This document shows, piece after piece, positions 1 to 8,105 of a DNA stretch of 35,984 bases. The DNA is from Gammaproteobacteria bacterium UBA2168 (lineage in GTDB: Bacteria; Pseudomonadota; Gammaproteobacteria; Pseudomonadales; Azotimanducaceae): the NCBI GenBank assembly GCA_002327525.1, contig DCWG01000157.1:16034-52017 (forward strand), given 5' to 3'. The notes beneath the pieces were generated by a model. It worked only from the letters and a program-made list of their open reading frames with translations. It ran no database searches and was not told where the DNA came from. Both the position numbers and the translations under genes were made by a program. Position 1 is the first letter of the stretch. Each line of letters starts with the position of its first letter.

Positions 1-21
1 CAACCGGCAACCGGCAACCGG
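1..21 (+). repeat. Heptanucleotide tandem repeat, CAACCGG x3, cut by window edge
   Basis: Three exact copies of CAACCGG are followed by a partial fourth (CAA). The array reaches the first base, so its true length is unknown. It lies inside an open reading frame. Because the unit is 7 bp, gain or loss of one copy would shift the frame. Confidence 0.8.
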
Positions 22-348
22 CAAACAATCACCCTGAAGAACATACTCCCGGCGGTCGAGCGCAACGGCGCGCTCGACAAAAACCTGCGGGCCTTCGTCG
101 CGGGGCAGATCGGCGATACTGTGCTGGCCCACCGCCGTACAGCCGAATCCGTGGCGGGTGTGCCCATCACCAATCGCAAGGGTTCAGTCAGCATCACACT
201 GAAAACCGAAACCGAAACGGGCGCCGAAACCCAGACTAACCGTGCCATCCTCCTCGGTCATCAGATCTACACCGTGTTCCTTCGTGAGGGCGGCTACGAT
301 GACTACTTGATGCAGGCGCTGGTTGTGGATCTCGATGCGTACGCGTGA
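1..348 (+). CDS. 3' end of a gene of unknown function
   Basis: Frame 1 is open from the first base to the TGA at 346-348, giving at least 115 residues of a protein whose start lies outside the window. It begins in the heptamer array (reading QPATGNRQ) and continues as a soluble-looking chain with a segment GQIGDTVLAHRRTAES and a charged, Thr/Glu-rich stretch (KTETETGAETQ). No membrane segment or recognised motif is visible. I do not recognise the family. The stop is 67 bp before the CoA transferase start on the same strand, so the two may be cotranscribed. A start at GTG 121 would give only 75 residues and has no ribosome-binding site; continuation from upstream is more likely. Confidence 0.55.
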   Translation, partial: QPATGNRQTITLKNILPAVERNGALDKNLRAFVAGQIGDTVLAHRRTAESVAGVPITNRKGSVSITLKTETETGAETQTNRAILLGHQIYTVFLREGGYDDYLMQALVVDLDAYA

Positions 349-415
349 AGGTGCTTAAAACGCTCCTGCACATCGAGTATGTTGCGTTGCAGGGCGGCAC
401 AACAATCGGGGAGCA

Positions 416-2797
416 GTGAACAACCAGTTTCTCAATGGCGTGAGCATACTGGACCTCTCGGAAGGCGTTGCGGGGCCGTTCTGTTCGAAGCTCCTGTGTG
501 ACCTGGGTGCTGAGACGGTCAAGATAGAGCGTCCCGACACCGGCGATGTGAGCCGCGGATTCGGACCTTTTCCGGACGGCCAACCTCATCCCGAGCGGAG
601 CGCGAGCTTCTTTTTTTTCAACACGGGAAAACGCAGTGTCGTTCTCGATCTGGACGTACCAGCGGGACAAACGACGCTCGCACGGCTCGTGGGCTGTTAC
701 GACGTGGTCATCGGCTGCGAAGCACTCAAGCGAGCTGGCATCGGGCACGAGCAGATTCGAGCCTGGAATCCAGCTGCCATATTCACCTCCGTTACAGGTT
801 TTGGCGGTGGAGGACCGTACTGCGACTATGAGAGTTCGCACCTCATCGCTTGCGCGGTGGGCGGATGGGCGCAACTGTGCGGAGTGCCCGAGCGCAGGCC
901 TCTGCAGGTCGGTGGTGCAACCACCGAAACCCTGGCCGGCGCCTATGCCGCGGCAGCGACCTTGTTGGCCGTGCTGGGTCGCTCACGCCACGGGAACGGT
1001 GAATACATCGATGTGAGTACGCAGCAGGCAGTGCTGTGCGGCGCGCAGATTCCGAGTCTCCTGTATGAATACCGCGGCATCCTCGCCGAGCGCTATTCCA
1101 GCGTCGGATCCGGTGCGGGTGCGTGCTACATGCTGCCGACGCGCGATGGCATCATCGGCCTCAACGCCCTTACTCTTGCTCAGTGGCAAATGCTCTGCGC
1201 TTTTCTCGGCCGCGAAGACATCGCACTCGACGAACACTACCAGGGTATCTCCTGGGCGACACCCGACGACCGACTGGAAGAGATTCGAGGCATATTTCGC
1301 GACGCCCTGACGGACAGATCGGCAGTCGAACTCTTCCACGAGGCCCAGGCCCGGCGTGTCCCGTTCGGGCTGGTGCCCAATCTGCAACAGCTATTTGAAC
1401 TCACACCGCACCAAGAGAGGGGCTTCTTCCAGACGCTCGAACATCCCGAGTGCGGACCAGTGCAGGTGCCTGGTGTTCCATTCAAATCGGCGGCCGGCGA
1501 GATAGAGATCAACCGCCCGCCCCTGCTTGGAGAACATACCAAGGAGATCCTCGCCACGATCGACCTGATAGCCGCCCCATCTGAGAAGCAAACGCACAAT
1601 CACCCACCCAGTGCACTGCCGCTGGAAGGTTTGCGCGTGATGGACATGTCCATGTTCTTCGCCGGTCCTGCGTTGGCGCAGATTCTGGCGGACGCCGGCG
1701 CGGATGTGATCAAAATCGAATCGCTGCAGCGTATCGACGGATGGCGCGGCAGTGGCACCATCACAGAGGACGACGTGCCCAGCTGGGAAGCCTCGCCTTA
1801 CTTCAATTGGATCAACCGCAACAAACGTGACGTGACGCTCGATCTCACGGACACGAGGGCCGTCTCCGCCATCAAAACACTCGTGCGCAAGGCAGACATC
1901 CTCATAGAGAATTACACCCCTCGCGTGATGGACGGGTTCGATCTGTCTTATGAGAGTCTGCGCGCCATCAACCCCCGTCTCATCATGATCTCTCTCTCCG
2001 GCTTTGGCGCCGATGTCTCCTGGCGCGACTACGTCGCGTTCGGCATGTCGACCGAACAGATGTCCGGAATGAATCACCTGACCGGCTACGGGGATGGCGA
2101 GCCCCTGTTCACCGGCATGACCGGCGGCGACCTGTTTGCGGGCGTGATGGGTGCTGTGGATCTGCTGGCCGCACTGCATCGACGCGATCGCACGGGAGAG
2201 GGCCTGCATCTGGATTTCAGTCAGATCGAAGCGTGCAACCTCTACCTCGGAGACGCCATGACCGGCTGGTCACTCGCGAACTACGATCCGGGAAGGATGG
2301 GCAACAAACACCCGGGCTATGCGCTTCAGGGAACCTACGCTTGTGCAAACGACGGCTGGATCGCCATTTCCTGCAAGACACCAGATCAGCTTCATGCGCT
2401 CTGCGCCATGGCGGGAATCGACGATGAGCACGACGATGTGGATGGACAGCTAGAAAACTGGACTGCACAGCAGGAGAAAACCACCTTGATGCATGAGCTG
2501 CAGCGTGTAGGCGTACCTGCGGGGGCAGTGTTCAACGGTCTCGATCTGCTCGGAGATCCTCACCTGGCCGCCAGAGAGGCATTTCTTGCCCAGGATCGTC
2601 CTGGCCTCGGCGTGAAGCACTATCCAGCGCAACCGTATCGCCTCCACCGAGCGGCCACCCCGCCAGATCGGCGTGCCCCCTTGCTGGGGGAGCACCTCGA
2701 AGAAGTACTCGCACAGGAAGCGGGACTGTCCTCCGAAGAAATCGCCCAACTCGTCATCGACGACGTGACCGGCACGCTACCTATCGCGGCGAGGTGA
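416..2797 (+). CDS. Double-domain CaiB/BaiF (family III) CoA transferase
   Basis: The 793-residue protein contains two complete CaiB/BaiF units: residues about 5-390 (opening GVSILDLSEGVAGPFCSKLL) and about 405-790 (opening LEGLRVMDMSMFFAGPALAQ). Single-unit enzymes are about 400 residues, so this is an in-frame tandem fusion. Family III transferases move CoA between carboxylic acids through a catalytic Asp. At the matching position the first half has Gln204 (DVSTQQAVL) and the second has Glu605 (DFSQIEAC), so the halves may not be equally active. The GTG start follows GGGGAG by a short gap. A run of eight T at about 612-619 encodes part of FFFF and could be prone to slippage. The substrate is unknown; the acyl-CoA dehydrogenases in the window suggest acyl-CoA catabolism. 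Confidence 0.85.
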   Translation: MNNQFLNGVSILDLSEGVAGPFCSKLLCDLGAETVKIERPDTGDVSRGFGPFPDGQPHPERSASFFFFNTGKRSVVLDLDVPAGQTTLARLVGCYDVVIGCEALKRAGIGHEQIRAWNPAAIFTSVTGFGGGGPYCDYESSHLIACAVGGWAQLCGVPERRPLQVGGATTETLAGAYAAAATLLAVLGRSRHGNGEYIDVSTQQAVLCGAQIPSLLYEYRGILAERYSSVGSGAGACYMLPTRDGIIGLNALTLAQWQMLCAFLGREDIALDEHYQGISWATPDDRLEEIRGIFRDALTDRSAVELFHEAQARRVPFGLVPNLQQLFELTPHQERGFFQTLEHPECGPVQVPGVPFKSAAGEIEINRPPLLGEHTKEILATIDLIAAPSEKQTHNHPPSALPLEGLRVMDMSMFFAGPALAQILADAGADVIKIESLQRIDGWRGSGTITEDDVPSWEASPYFNWINRNKRDVTLDLTDTRAVSAIKTLVRKADILIENYTPRVMDGFDLSYESLRAINPRLIMISLSGFGADVSWRDYVAFGMSTEQMSGMNHLTGYGDGEPLFTGMTGGDLFAGVMGAVDLLAALHRRDRTGEGLHLDFSQIEACNLYLGDAMTGWSLANYDPGRMGNKHPGYALQGTYACANDGWIAISCKTPDQLHALCAMAGIDDEHDDVDGQLENWTAQQEKTTLMHELQRVGVPAGAVFNGLDLLGDPHLAAREAFLAQDRPGLGVKHYPAQPYRLHRAATPPDRRAPLLGEHLEEVLAQEAGLSSEEIAQLVIDDVTGTLPIAAR

Positions 2798-2800
2798 TCA

Positions 2801-2976
2801 GTGCCGGTCTTCAAGGTGCCCGGCGGTGGTAATGCCTCGTGTTCGGCATCGGTCATTGGCACGAAGCACGCGGTCGTGACCGCGGCGCATTGCTGCTACG
2901 ACCAGGGCAAGAGGAAATGGATGTCCATCTGGAACTTCGCACCTGGTCAGGACGGGTCCGGTGTCGGCTTCTCGAA
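2801..2976 (+). pseudogene. Trypsin-like (S1 family) protease remnant
   Basis: Directly after the CoA transferase stop, a short open stretch reads GGGNASCSASVIGTKHAV, then VVTAAHCCYDQGKRKW and NFAPGQDGSG. TAAHC is the classic active-site histidine signature of trypsin-like serine proteases, and the Cys before it matches the usual disulfide position. Only this 55-60 residue segment survives. The frame then runs into the 3' end of the opposite-strand phosphofructokinase gene, and no catalytic Asp or GDSGG serine motif follows. There is no signal peptide. It therefore looks like a truncated relic left by a deletion or rearrangement, not a small functional protein. The apparent GTG start at 2801 may be accidental. 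Confidence 0.65.
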
Positions 2977-4236
2977 TTACACCCTGAAGGCTTTGAGTTT
3001 CTTGGCGACCAGCTTATTCTCGAACCGCACATAGCGCGGCAATCCGTTTTTGTACGCCGGGTAATCCTCGCCTTCGATCAACGGTGCGAGATATCGCCTG
3101 GCCGCCGCGGTGATGCCAAACCCATCGCTGGATATGTAGCTTTTAGGCATCTTGCGCTCGACGTTGGCCACCCGCTCGAGTTTCGCCTCTCCGATCTTCC
3201 AGCGATACGGCTTGTCGTTGGTGCGCACGATAGTAGGCATGACGGCGTTCTTACCCGTGAGCGCGAACTCCACGGCCGCCTTGCCGAGCGCATAGGCCTG
3301 TTCGACATCAGTCGCAGATGCCACGTGCCGCGCTGCCCGCTGCAGGTAGTCCGCGACCGCCCAGTGATACTTGTAACCGAATCTCTCTTTGATCATGGCC
3401 GCGATGGTCGGCGCCACACCGCCGAGCTGCGTATGCCCAAACGCATCCTTCGTACCCGCATCAGCGACGAAACGGCCGTTCTTGTACTGCGCTCCCTCGG
3501 ACACAACGATCACACAGTAGCCCCGTTCGCGTACGGTGCGTTTCACTTTGGCGAGGAAACGCCCTTTGTGAAAGGGCACTTCCGGCAAAATGATGATGTG
3601 CGGCGCATCTCCACGTTTTTCCTGAGCAAGACCGGCGGCGGCGGCAATCCAGCCCGCGTGCCGGCCCATGACTTCCAGGATGAACACCTTCGTCGACGTC
3701 TCGCACATGGATGCCACGTCGAGCGCCGCCTCCCGCGTGGACACGGCAACGTATTTCGCAACGGAGCCAAATCCCGGGCAGCAATCGGTGAGAGGAAGGT
3801 CGTTGTCGACCGTTTTTGGAATACCGATACAGGTGATCGGAAAACCGAGCGTCTCGCCGAGTTGCGATACCTTGTTGGCGGTGTCCTGCGAGTCACCGCC
3901 ACCGTTGTAGAAGAAGTAGCGGATGTCGTGTGCCGCAAACACATCGATCAGACGCCGGTATTCGCGTTTGTTTTCTTCGAGGCTCCTAAGCTTGTAGCGG
4001 CAGGACCCGAAAGCGCCGCTCGGTGTAGATCGCAAGCCCCGGATGGCCCGAGCCGACTCCCTGCCGGTATCGATCAGTTCCTCTGTCAACGCCCCGAGAA
4101 TCCCATTGCGCCCAGCATAAACCTTGCCGATTCGATCCCGGTTCTGTCTGGCGGTCTCAATCACCCCGCAGGCGCTGGCATTGATGACAGCGGTAACACC
4201 GCCCGACTGTGCGTAAAACGCGTTTGGTTTGGCCAT
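2977..4236 (-). CDS. pfp: Pyrophosphate-dependent 6-phosphofructokinase
   Basis: The 419-residue protein has the PfkA fold motifs: GGGDS at 112-116, PKTVDND at 140-146, and MGRHAGW at 190-196 for fructose-6-phosphate binding. In this family an Asp in the GG-x-D-S loop and a Lys in PKTxDND mark PPi-dependent enzymes, whereas ATP-dependent enzymes have Gly at both sites; Asp115 and Lys141 therefore predict a reversible PPi enzyme. The reading frame extends 218 codons further upstream, but homology starts at MAKPNAFYAQSGG, so the ATG at 4236 is chosen. A TACAAT box lies 28 bp upstream of it. The gene is divergent from the mpl operon. Confidence 0.92.
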   Translation of the reverse strand: MAKPNAFYAQSGGVTAVINASACGVIETARQNRDRIGKVYAGRNGILGALTEELIDTGRESARAIRGLRSTPSGAFGSCRYKLRSLEENKREYRRLIDVFAAHDIRYFFYNGGGDSQDTANKVSQLGETLGFPITCIGIPKTVDNDLPLTDCCPGFGSVAKYVAVSTREAALDVASMCETSTKVFILEVMGRHAGWIAAAAGLAQEKRGDAPHIIILPEVPFHKGRFLAKVKRTVRERGYCVIVVSEGAQYKNGRFVADAGTKDAFGHTQLGGVAPTIAAMIKERFGYKYHWAVADYLQRAARHVASATDVEQAYALGKAAVEFALTGKNAVMPTIVRTNDKPYRWKIGEAKLERVANVERKMPKSYISSDGFGITAAARRYLAPLIEGEDYPAYKNGLPRYVRFENKLVAKKLKAFRV

Positions 4237-4263
4237 TGAACATCCGATCAGGTTGAAAACGCG

Positions 4264-4269
4264 ATTGTA
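4264..4269 (-). promoter_or_regulatory. Putative -10 box of pfp
   Basis: Read on the minus strand this is TACAAT, five of six bases matching the sigma-70 -10 consensus, placed about 28 bp before the pfp ATG. No convincing -35 box is seen at 16-18 bp spacing. Confidence 0.4.
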
Positions 4270-4326
4270 CCCCGCTGAACAACACCAGTGCCCAATCTCA
4301 ACCGTCTCCAGTAACATGCACGGCCC

Positions 4327-4827
4327 ATGAAAGCCGTACTCAATCTCTTCTGGCAGATCTGCCTCATGCGTCAGGGTCCCGAATACGTTCCGACCCAGCC
4401 TTGGTTCGTCGGCAGCGTTGTGTGTGCCAATCTGCTCGGTGTTTTGGCGCTGTCCCTGGCCACCGGTGAACAGACGCCCCTGATGATCGCAACCTACGTG
4501 GTGGTCACGCTTTGCGTGACCGCGTCTCTGATCTACCTCGCCTGCTACCTGCGCGAGGTACCCTCTCGCTTTCTGGCCGCCTTTACCGCCATCTGCGGTT
4601 GTGACCTGATCATCACGGTACTTTTTGCGATGCTGCTGCCAGTGAGCGGTATGCTGGGACAGGTTGGTGCGGCCTTTCTGCCCCTGTGCTTCATGCTGTG
4701 GTCGGTAACCGTTGTTGGCTTCATCCTGCACCGCGCGCTCGATACTCACTTGGCCGTCGGCATCGCCACGGCCATCGGTATCTCGCTGCTCAGTGTCTCG
4801 GCCGGGCAGGTGGTCACCGCAGCGTGA
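4327..4827 (+). CDS. Small integral membrane protein, first gene of mpl operon
   Basis: The 166-residue protein has about five hydrophobic segments (roughly residues 27-46, 51-75, 82-107, 110-138 and 142-160) and almost no soluble domain. The N-terminus MKAVLNLFWQICLMRQGPE looks like a short amphipathic cytoplasmic lead-in. I do not recognise a named family and no catalytic motif is visible. Its stop overlaps the mpl start by 4 bp (GTGA), so the two are translationally coupled. That suggests an envelope-related role, but it is inference from position only. The start codon is the first ATG after the divergent pfp promoter region. Confidence 0.75.
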   Translation: MKAVLNLFWQICLMRQGPEYVPTQPWFVGSVVCANLLGVLALSLATGEQTPLMIATYVVVTLCVTASLIYLACYLREVPSRFLAAFTAICGCDLIITVLFAMLLPVSGMLGQVGAAFLPLCFMLWSVTVVGFILHRALDTHLAVGIATAIGISLLSVSAGQVVTAA

Positions 4828-6215
4828 ACATCTACTTTCTCGGCATCGGCGGTACCCTGATGGGTAGCCTCGCGCAGCTGGCGAAAGCACAGGGGCACAT
4901 CGTGACCGGATCCGACAACCGCCTCTACCCGCCGATGAGCGATCAACTCGCGGCGGCCGAGATCGAAGTGTTCGAAGGATTCGATCCTGCTCAACTGGAT
5001 CCCGCGCCCGATCTGGTCGTGGTCGGCAATGCCGGGCTGCCGCGCGGCAACGAGGCGGTGGAGTACGTACTCAATTCAGGGCTGCTTTACACTTCGGGTG
5101 CCGAATGGCTGGGGCGCTTCGTGCTGCCGGGGCGCTGGGTGCTGGCGGTGGCCGGTACGCATGGCAAGACAACCACGGCGAGCATGTTGACCTGGATTCT
5201 GGAATGCGCCGGTCTCGCGCCCGGATACCTGATCGGCGGTGTACCGAAAGACCTGTCGCGCTCCTCACGGCTCGGATCCGATCCTTTCTTCGTCGTGGAA
5301 GCGGACGAGTACGACACTTCCTATTTCGACCGGCGCTCGAAATTCATGCACTACCGTCCCCGCACCCTGATCATCAATAACCTCGAGTACGACCACGCCG
5401 ACATCTTTCCGGATCTGGGCGCCATTCAGACACAGTTTCATCATCTTCTGCGCTCGGTTCCCGGCGAAGGCCTCGTGATCACGCCCGCGCAGGACGACCA
5501 TGTGAGCGAGGTGCTTCATCAGGGTTGCTGGACACCGGTCAGCCGTTTCGGCACGGGTCCCGTGCGCAAATCAGTGGGCGCCGACACCGGAGAGCTCTGG
5601 TGGGCACGCACCACTGCGGCCAATTGCGCAGAATTTGACGTGGTATTCGGACACGAGGTACAGGGCCGCGTGAGCTGGAATCTGATTGGCGAGCACAACG
5701 TGAGCAATGCTCTCGCCGCCATCGTGGCCGCGCGCCACGCGGGAGTGCCCTGTTCCGTTGCCATGGAGGCGCTCTGCACGTTCTCGGGTGTGAAGCGGCG
5801 CATGGATGTCATCGCTCAGGTAGGTAACGTCACCGTGTATGACGATTTCGCCCACCACCCGACCGCTATCCGTACCACCCTGCAGGGCTTGCGCAACAAG
5901 GTGGGAGTCCAGGAGATCGTCGTGGTCGTGGAGCCGCGCTCGCATACGATGTCTCTGGGTACTCTGCAGCAGGATCTGGCCACGTGTTGCGCAGCAGCCG
6001 ATCAGGCGTTCTGGTTTCGCGGCGACAACATCAAATGGGACCTGTCGGAAGTGGTCGGCAACTGTGTCGTACCAGCACGGCAATTCGACGATCTCGATCG
6101 TCTGATCAAGGCGCTGGTCCGGCTCGACGACCGCCCACGACACATAGTCATCATGTCCAACGGCGCCTTCGGCGGTATCTACCAAAAACTACCCGGCGCG
6201 CTGGAAGCCGCGTGA
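4824..6215 (+). CDS. mpl: UDP-N-acetylmuramate:L-alanyl-gamma-D-glutamyl-meso-diaminopimelate ligase
   Basis: Mpl is the cytoplasmic murein-recycling ligase that attaches recovered L-Ala-gamma-D-Glu-meso-DAP tripeptide to UDP-MurNAc. The 463-residue product shows the Mur-ligase N-terminal Rossmann motif LGIGGTLMGSLAQLAKAQGH, the ATP loop GTHGKTTT at 111-118, the central-domain VEADEYDTSYFD motif, and the C-terminal DDFAHHPTAI motif, all in the usual order. Length matches the family (about 450-460). The GTG at 4824 is chosen because homology begins at NIYFLGIGG, and it overlaps the preceding stop. It also overlaps the next gene by 4 bp, placing murein recycling in one transcript with the salvage genes downstream. 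Confidence 0.95.
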   Translation: MNIYFLGIGGTLMGSLAQLAKAQGHIVTGSDNRLYPPMSDQLAAAEIEVFEGFDPAQLDPAPDLVVVGNAGLPRGNEAVEYVLNSGLLYTSGAEWLGRFVLPGRWVLAVAGTHGKTTTASMLTWILECAGLAPGYLIGGVPKDLSRSSRLGSDPFFVVEADEYDTSYFDRRSKFMHYRPRTLIINNLEYDHADIFPDLGAIQTQFHHLLRSVPGEGLVITPAQDDHVSEVLHQGCWTPVSRFGTGPVRKSVGADTGELWWARTTAANCAEFDVVFGHEVQGRVSWNLIGEHNVSNALAAIVAARHAGVPCSVAMEALCTFSGVKRRMDVIAQVGNVTVYDDFAHHPTAIRTTLQGLRNKVGVQEIVVVVEPRSHTMSLGTLQQDLATCCAAADQAFWFRGDNIKWDLSEVVGNCVVPARQFDDLDRLIKALVRLDDRPRHIVIMSNGAFGGIYQKLPGALEAA

Positions 6216-7207
6216 AGCTCGATATCGAACGCCCCCGCGAGGCCGTGGCACTTGCCCGCCTCGAGGGATGGATAAGCGCAGACGAGGACATCCAGTGTCT
6301 CACCGTTGCAGGTGAGGGCAACATGAATCAAACGCTGCGCGCGCATCTCGGCACCCGCCGCGTGATCCTCAAGCAATCGCTGCCGTACGTCGCCAGATAT
6401 CCCGACATCCCCGCCCCGATAGAACGCCTCGATACCGAGGCGCAGTTCTACGCTCTCACCGCGACGGACGCCCGGCTCATGCAACACATGCCCACCCCGA
6501 TTGGCTATCACCGTCCTTCGCACCTGCTTTGTCTTGAGGACCTCGGCAGCGGCTCCGACCGCACCGATCTCTATGAGATGCGCACCGGCAACGTTCGTGA
6601 TTCCGACCTGCCGCTACTCATTGCCTGGCTCGGCCACTTGCACAAGGCCATTCCGGCGCAGGGGCTCGCGAATATGAGCATGCGCGTGCTGAACCACGAG
6701 CACATCTTCGACATACCCCTCAAAAGCGACAATGGTGTGCAGATCGCGGCGGAACTGCGACCTTTCCAGGCCGAACTGCTCGCCGACGACAACCTGCGCG
6801 ACAGCGCCGAGTGCCTCGGTGAAATCTATCTCGGCAACCGCACCCATACCTCCACACCCGCCTTGCTGCACGGCGATTTCTACCCCGGCAGCTGGCTGCG
6901 TACAGACAGCGGCGGGGTAGGCGTTATCGACTTCGAGTTCGCCTTCGAGGGTCCGTCAGAGTACGACTACGGCATACTCCAGGCGCATCTGACATTTGCG
7001 GGCATTTCACCTGCGGATCAGCAAGCGCTCATCAACGCGGTATCCAAGCCAGATGGATTTTCACCAGCGTTGGCCCGGGCTTTCGCGGGAATGGAGGTGA
7101 TTCGCCGCATTCTCGGTGTCGCCCAGCTACCACTTACAACCGACGTATCGACCCTGCTCGTATGGCTGCGAGCGGCGCGTGACGGGGTACTCGCCTGGCA
7201 TGATTGA
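6212..7207 (+). CDS. Methylthioribose kinase-like sugar kinase (APH/ChoK fold)
   Basis: The 331-residue protein follows the layout of methylthioribose kinase MtnK. GEGNMNQT at 34-41 and VILKQSLPYV (Lys54) form the nucleotide site. HGDFYPGS at 220-227 with Asp222 corresponds to the MtnK catalytic loop HGDLHTGS. VIDFEFAFEGPSEYDYG matches the MtnK metal motif region, and FAGMEVIRRILGVAQLP at 291-307 matches its C-terminal helix. It is 60-70 residues shorter than typical MtnK. The reaction is probably ATP-dependent 1-phosphorylation of a free pentose such as 5-methylthioribose or a 5-deoxy or unmodified pentose. The GTG start overlaps mpl by 4 bp, and the gene overlaps the nucleoside hydrolase by 8 bp, so a hydrolase-then-kinase pathway is likely. 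The substrate is inferred. Confidence 0.75.
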   Translation: MKLDIERPREAVALARLEGWISADEDIQCLTVAGEGNMNQTLRAHLGTRRVILKQSLPYVARYPDIPAPIERLDTEAQFYALTATDARLMQHMPTPIGYHRPSHLLCLEDLGSGSDRTDLYEMRTGNVRDSDLPLLIAWLGHLHKAIPAQGLANMSMRVLNHEHIFDIPLKSDNGVQIAAELRPFQAELLADDNLRDSAECLGEIYLGNRTHTSTPALLHGDFYPGSWLRTDSGGVGVIDFEFAFEGPSEYDYGILQAHLTFAGISPADQQALINAVSKPDGFSPALARAFAGMEVIRRILGVAQLPLTTDVSTLLVWLRAARDGVLAWHD

Positions 7208-8105
7208 CCTCATCATCGACACGGATGTTGCGCTCGGTGTGCACCACGAAGGTCGCCCACGGGATATCGACGATGGCTTTGCCATCGTCGAAGCCATCAA
7301 CGCGGCCGAGACGAATCTGCTGGGCGTGACTTGCGTGTTTGGCAACGCACCGCACGAACAGGTCTACCGCGTGGCCAATGAACTCGTAACCTTGAAGGAA
7401 GTCGACGTACCCGTGCTGACAGGCGCGGAGCGGCCCATGACCAAACTCGACGCACCAACTCGAGCGGCCACTTTCCTCGCCGACACGCTCAACCGCGGTC
7501 CGGCAACCATCGCGGCGATCGGGCCACTCACCAACATCGGCCTGCTCGCGCGTCACTATCCCGAAGTAGTGTCCAACATCGAGCAACTGGTCGTGGTGGC
7601 GGGGCGCAGTCCGGGCAGGCGTTTCTTCATTGGTGACGCGGGACCGGTACGGGATTTCAACTTCGAGAACGACGTTGTGGCGATGGCCGCCATTCTGGAA
7701 TCAGGGATACCGCTGGTACTGGCTGGATTCGAACTCACCAGTCAGGTAGCGGTCGCGGAGCAAGACCTCCAGATCATTCGCAATCGAGGCTCAACCACCG
7801 CCCGCTATTTCTACGAGAATTCTCTCGCCTGGTGCCGCTACTGGACCGACACTTTCCCGGCCGATGCCGGCTTCCATCCCTGGGATTCCGCCACGATATC
7901 CTGGTTGCGGCACCCTGAGTATTTCACCAGCGAAGCGAGGCGTTGCCGCATCGCAGAACTCGATGGCAAGCCGGTACTGGAGTGTGCGGCCGATACCGGG
8001 AATGAGGAATTGGCGGAGAAGGGTGCTGGTATCACGTACTGCGCAGGTTTCACACCCGGAGGAGCGCAGGCTTTCGTCGAAGACGTCGTGCGGCATGTGT
8101 TCTGA
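7200..8105 (+). CDS. Nucleoside hydrolase (IUNH family)
   Basis: The 301-residue protein starts MIDLIIDTD and carries the family calcium-binding aspartate cluster, but split: DTD at 7-9, then a short insertion, then RDIDDGFAI at 21-29, where the usual motif is a compact DTDxGxDD. It has the family's GPLTNI segment, the FNFENDVVAM stretch, and HPWDSATISWL near the C-terminus, in the place of the catalytic His loop. IUNH enzymes cleave the N-glycosidic bond of (deoxy)nucleosides to give base plus ribose. The ATG at 7200 overlaps the kinase stop; a longer in-frame extension upstream lies wholly inside the kinase gene and is rejected. Its released sugar is the likely substrate of the upstream kinase. 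Confidence 0.88.
   Translation: MIDLIIDTDVALGVHHEGRPRDIDDGFAIVEAINAAETNLLGVTCVFGNAPHEQVYRVANELVTLKEVDVPVLTGAERPMTKLDAPTRAATFLADTLNRGPATIAAIGPLTNIGLLARHYPEVVSNIEQLVVVAGRSPGRRFFIGDAGPVRDFNFENDVVAMAAILESGIPLVLAGFELTSQVAVAEQDLQIIRNRGSTTARYFYENSLAWCRYWTDTFPADAGFHPWDSATISWLRHPEYFTSEARRCRIAELDGKPVLECAADTGNEELAEKGAGITYCAGFTPGGAQAFVEDVVRHVF

Noticed and set aside
2839..4239. Long plus-strand open frame (466 codons) opposite pfp
   Set aside because: It is antisense to well-supported pfp codons, is rich in His and Arg, and has no recognisable domain. It is a GC-rich shadow frame.
4237..4890. 218-codon N-terminal extension of the phosphofructokinase frame
   Set aside because: It overlaps the divergent membrane-protein gene and mpl, has no family similarity, and the PfkA domain starts at MAKPNAF.
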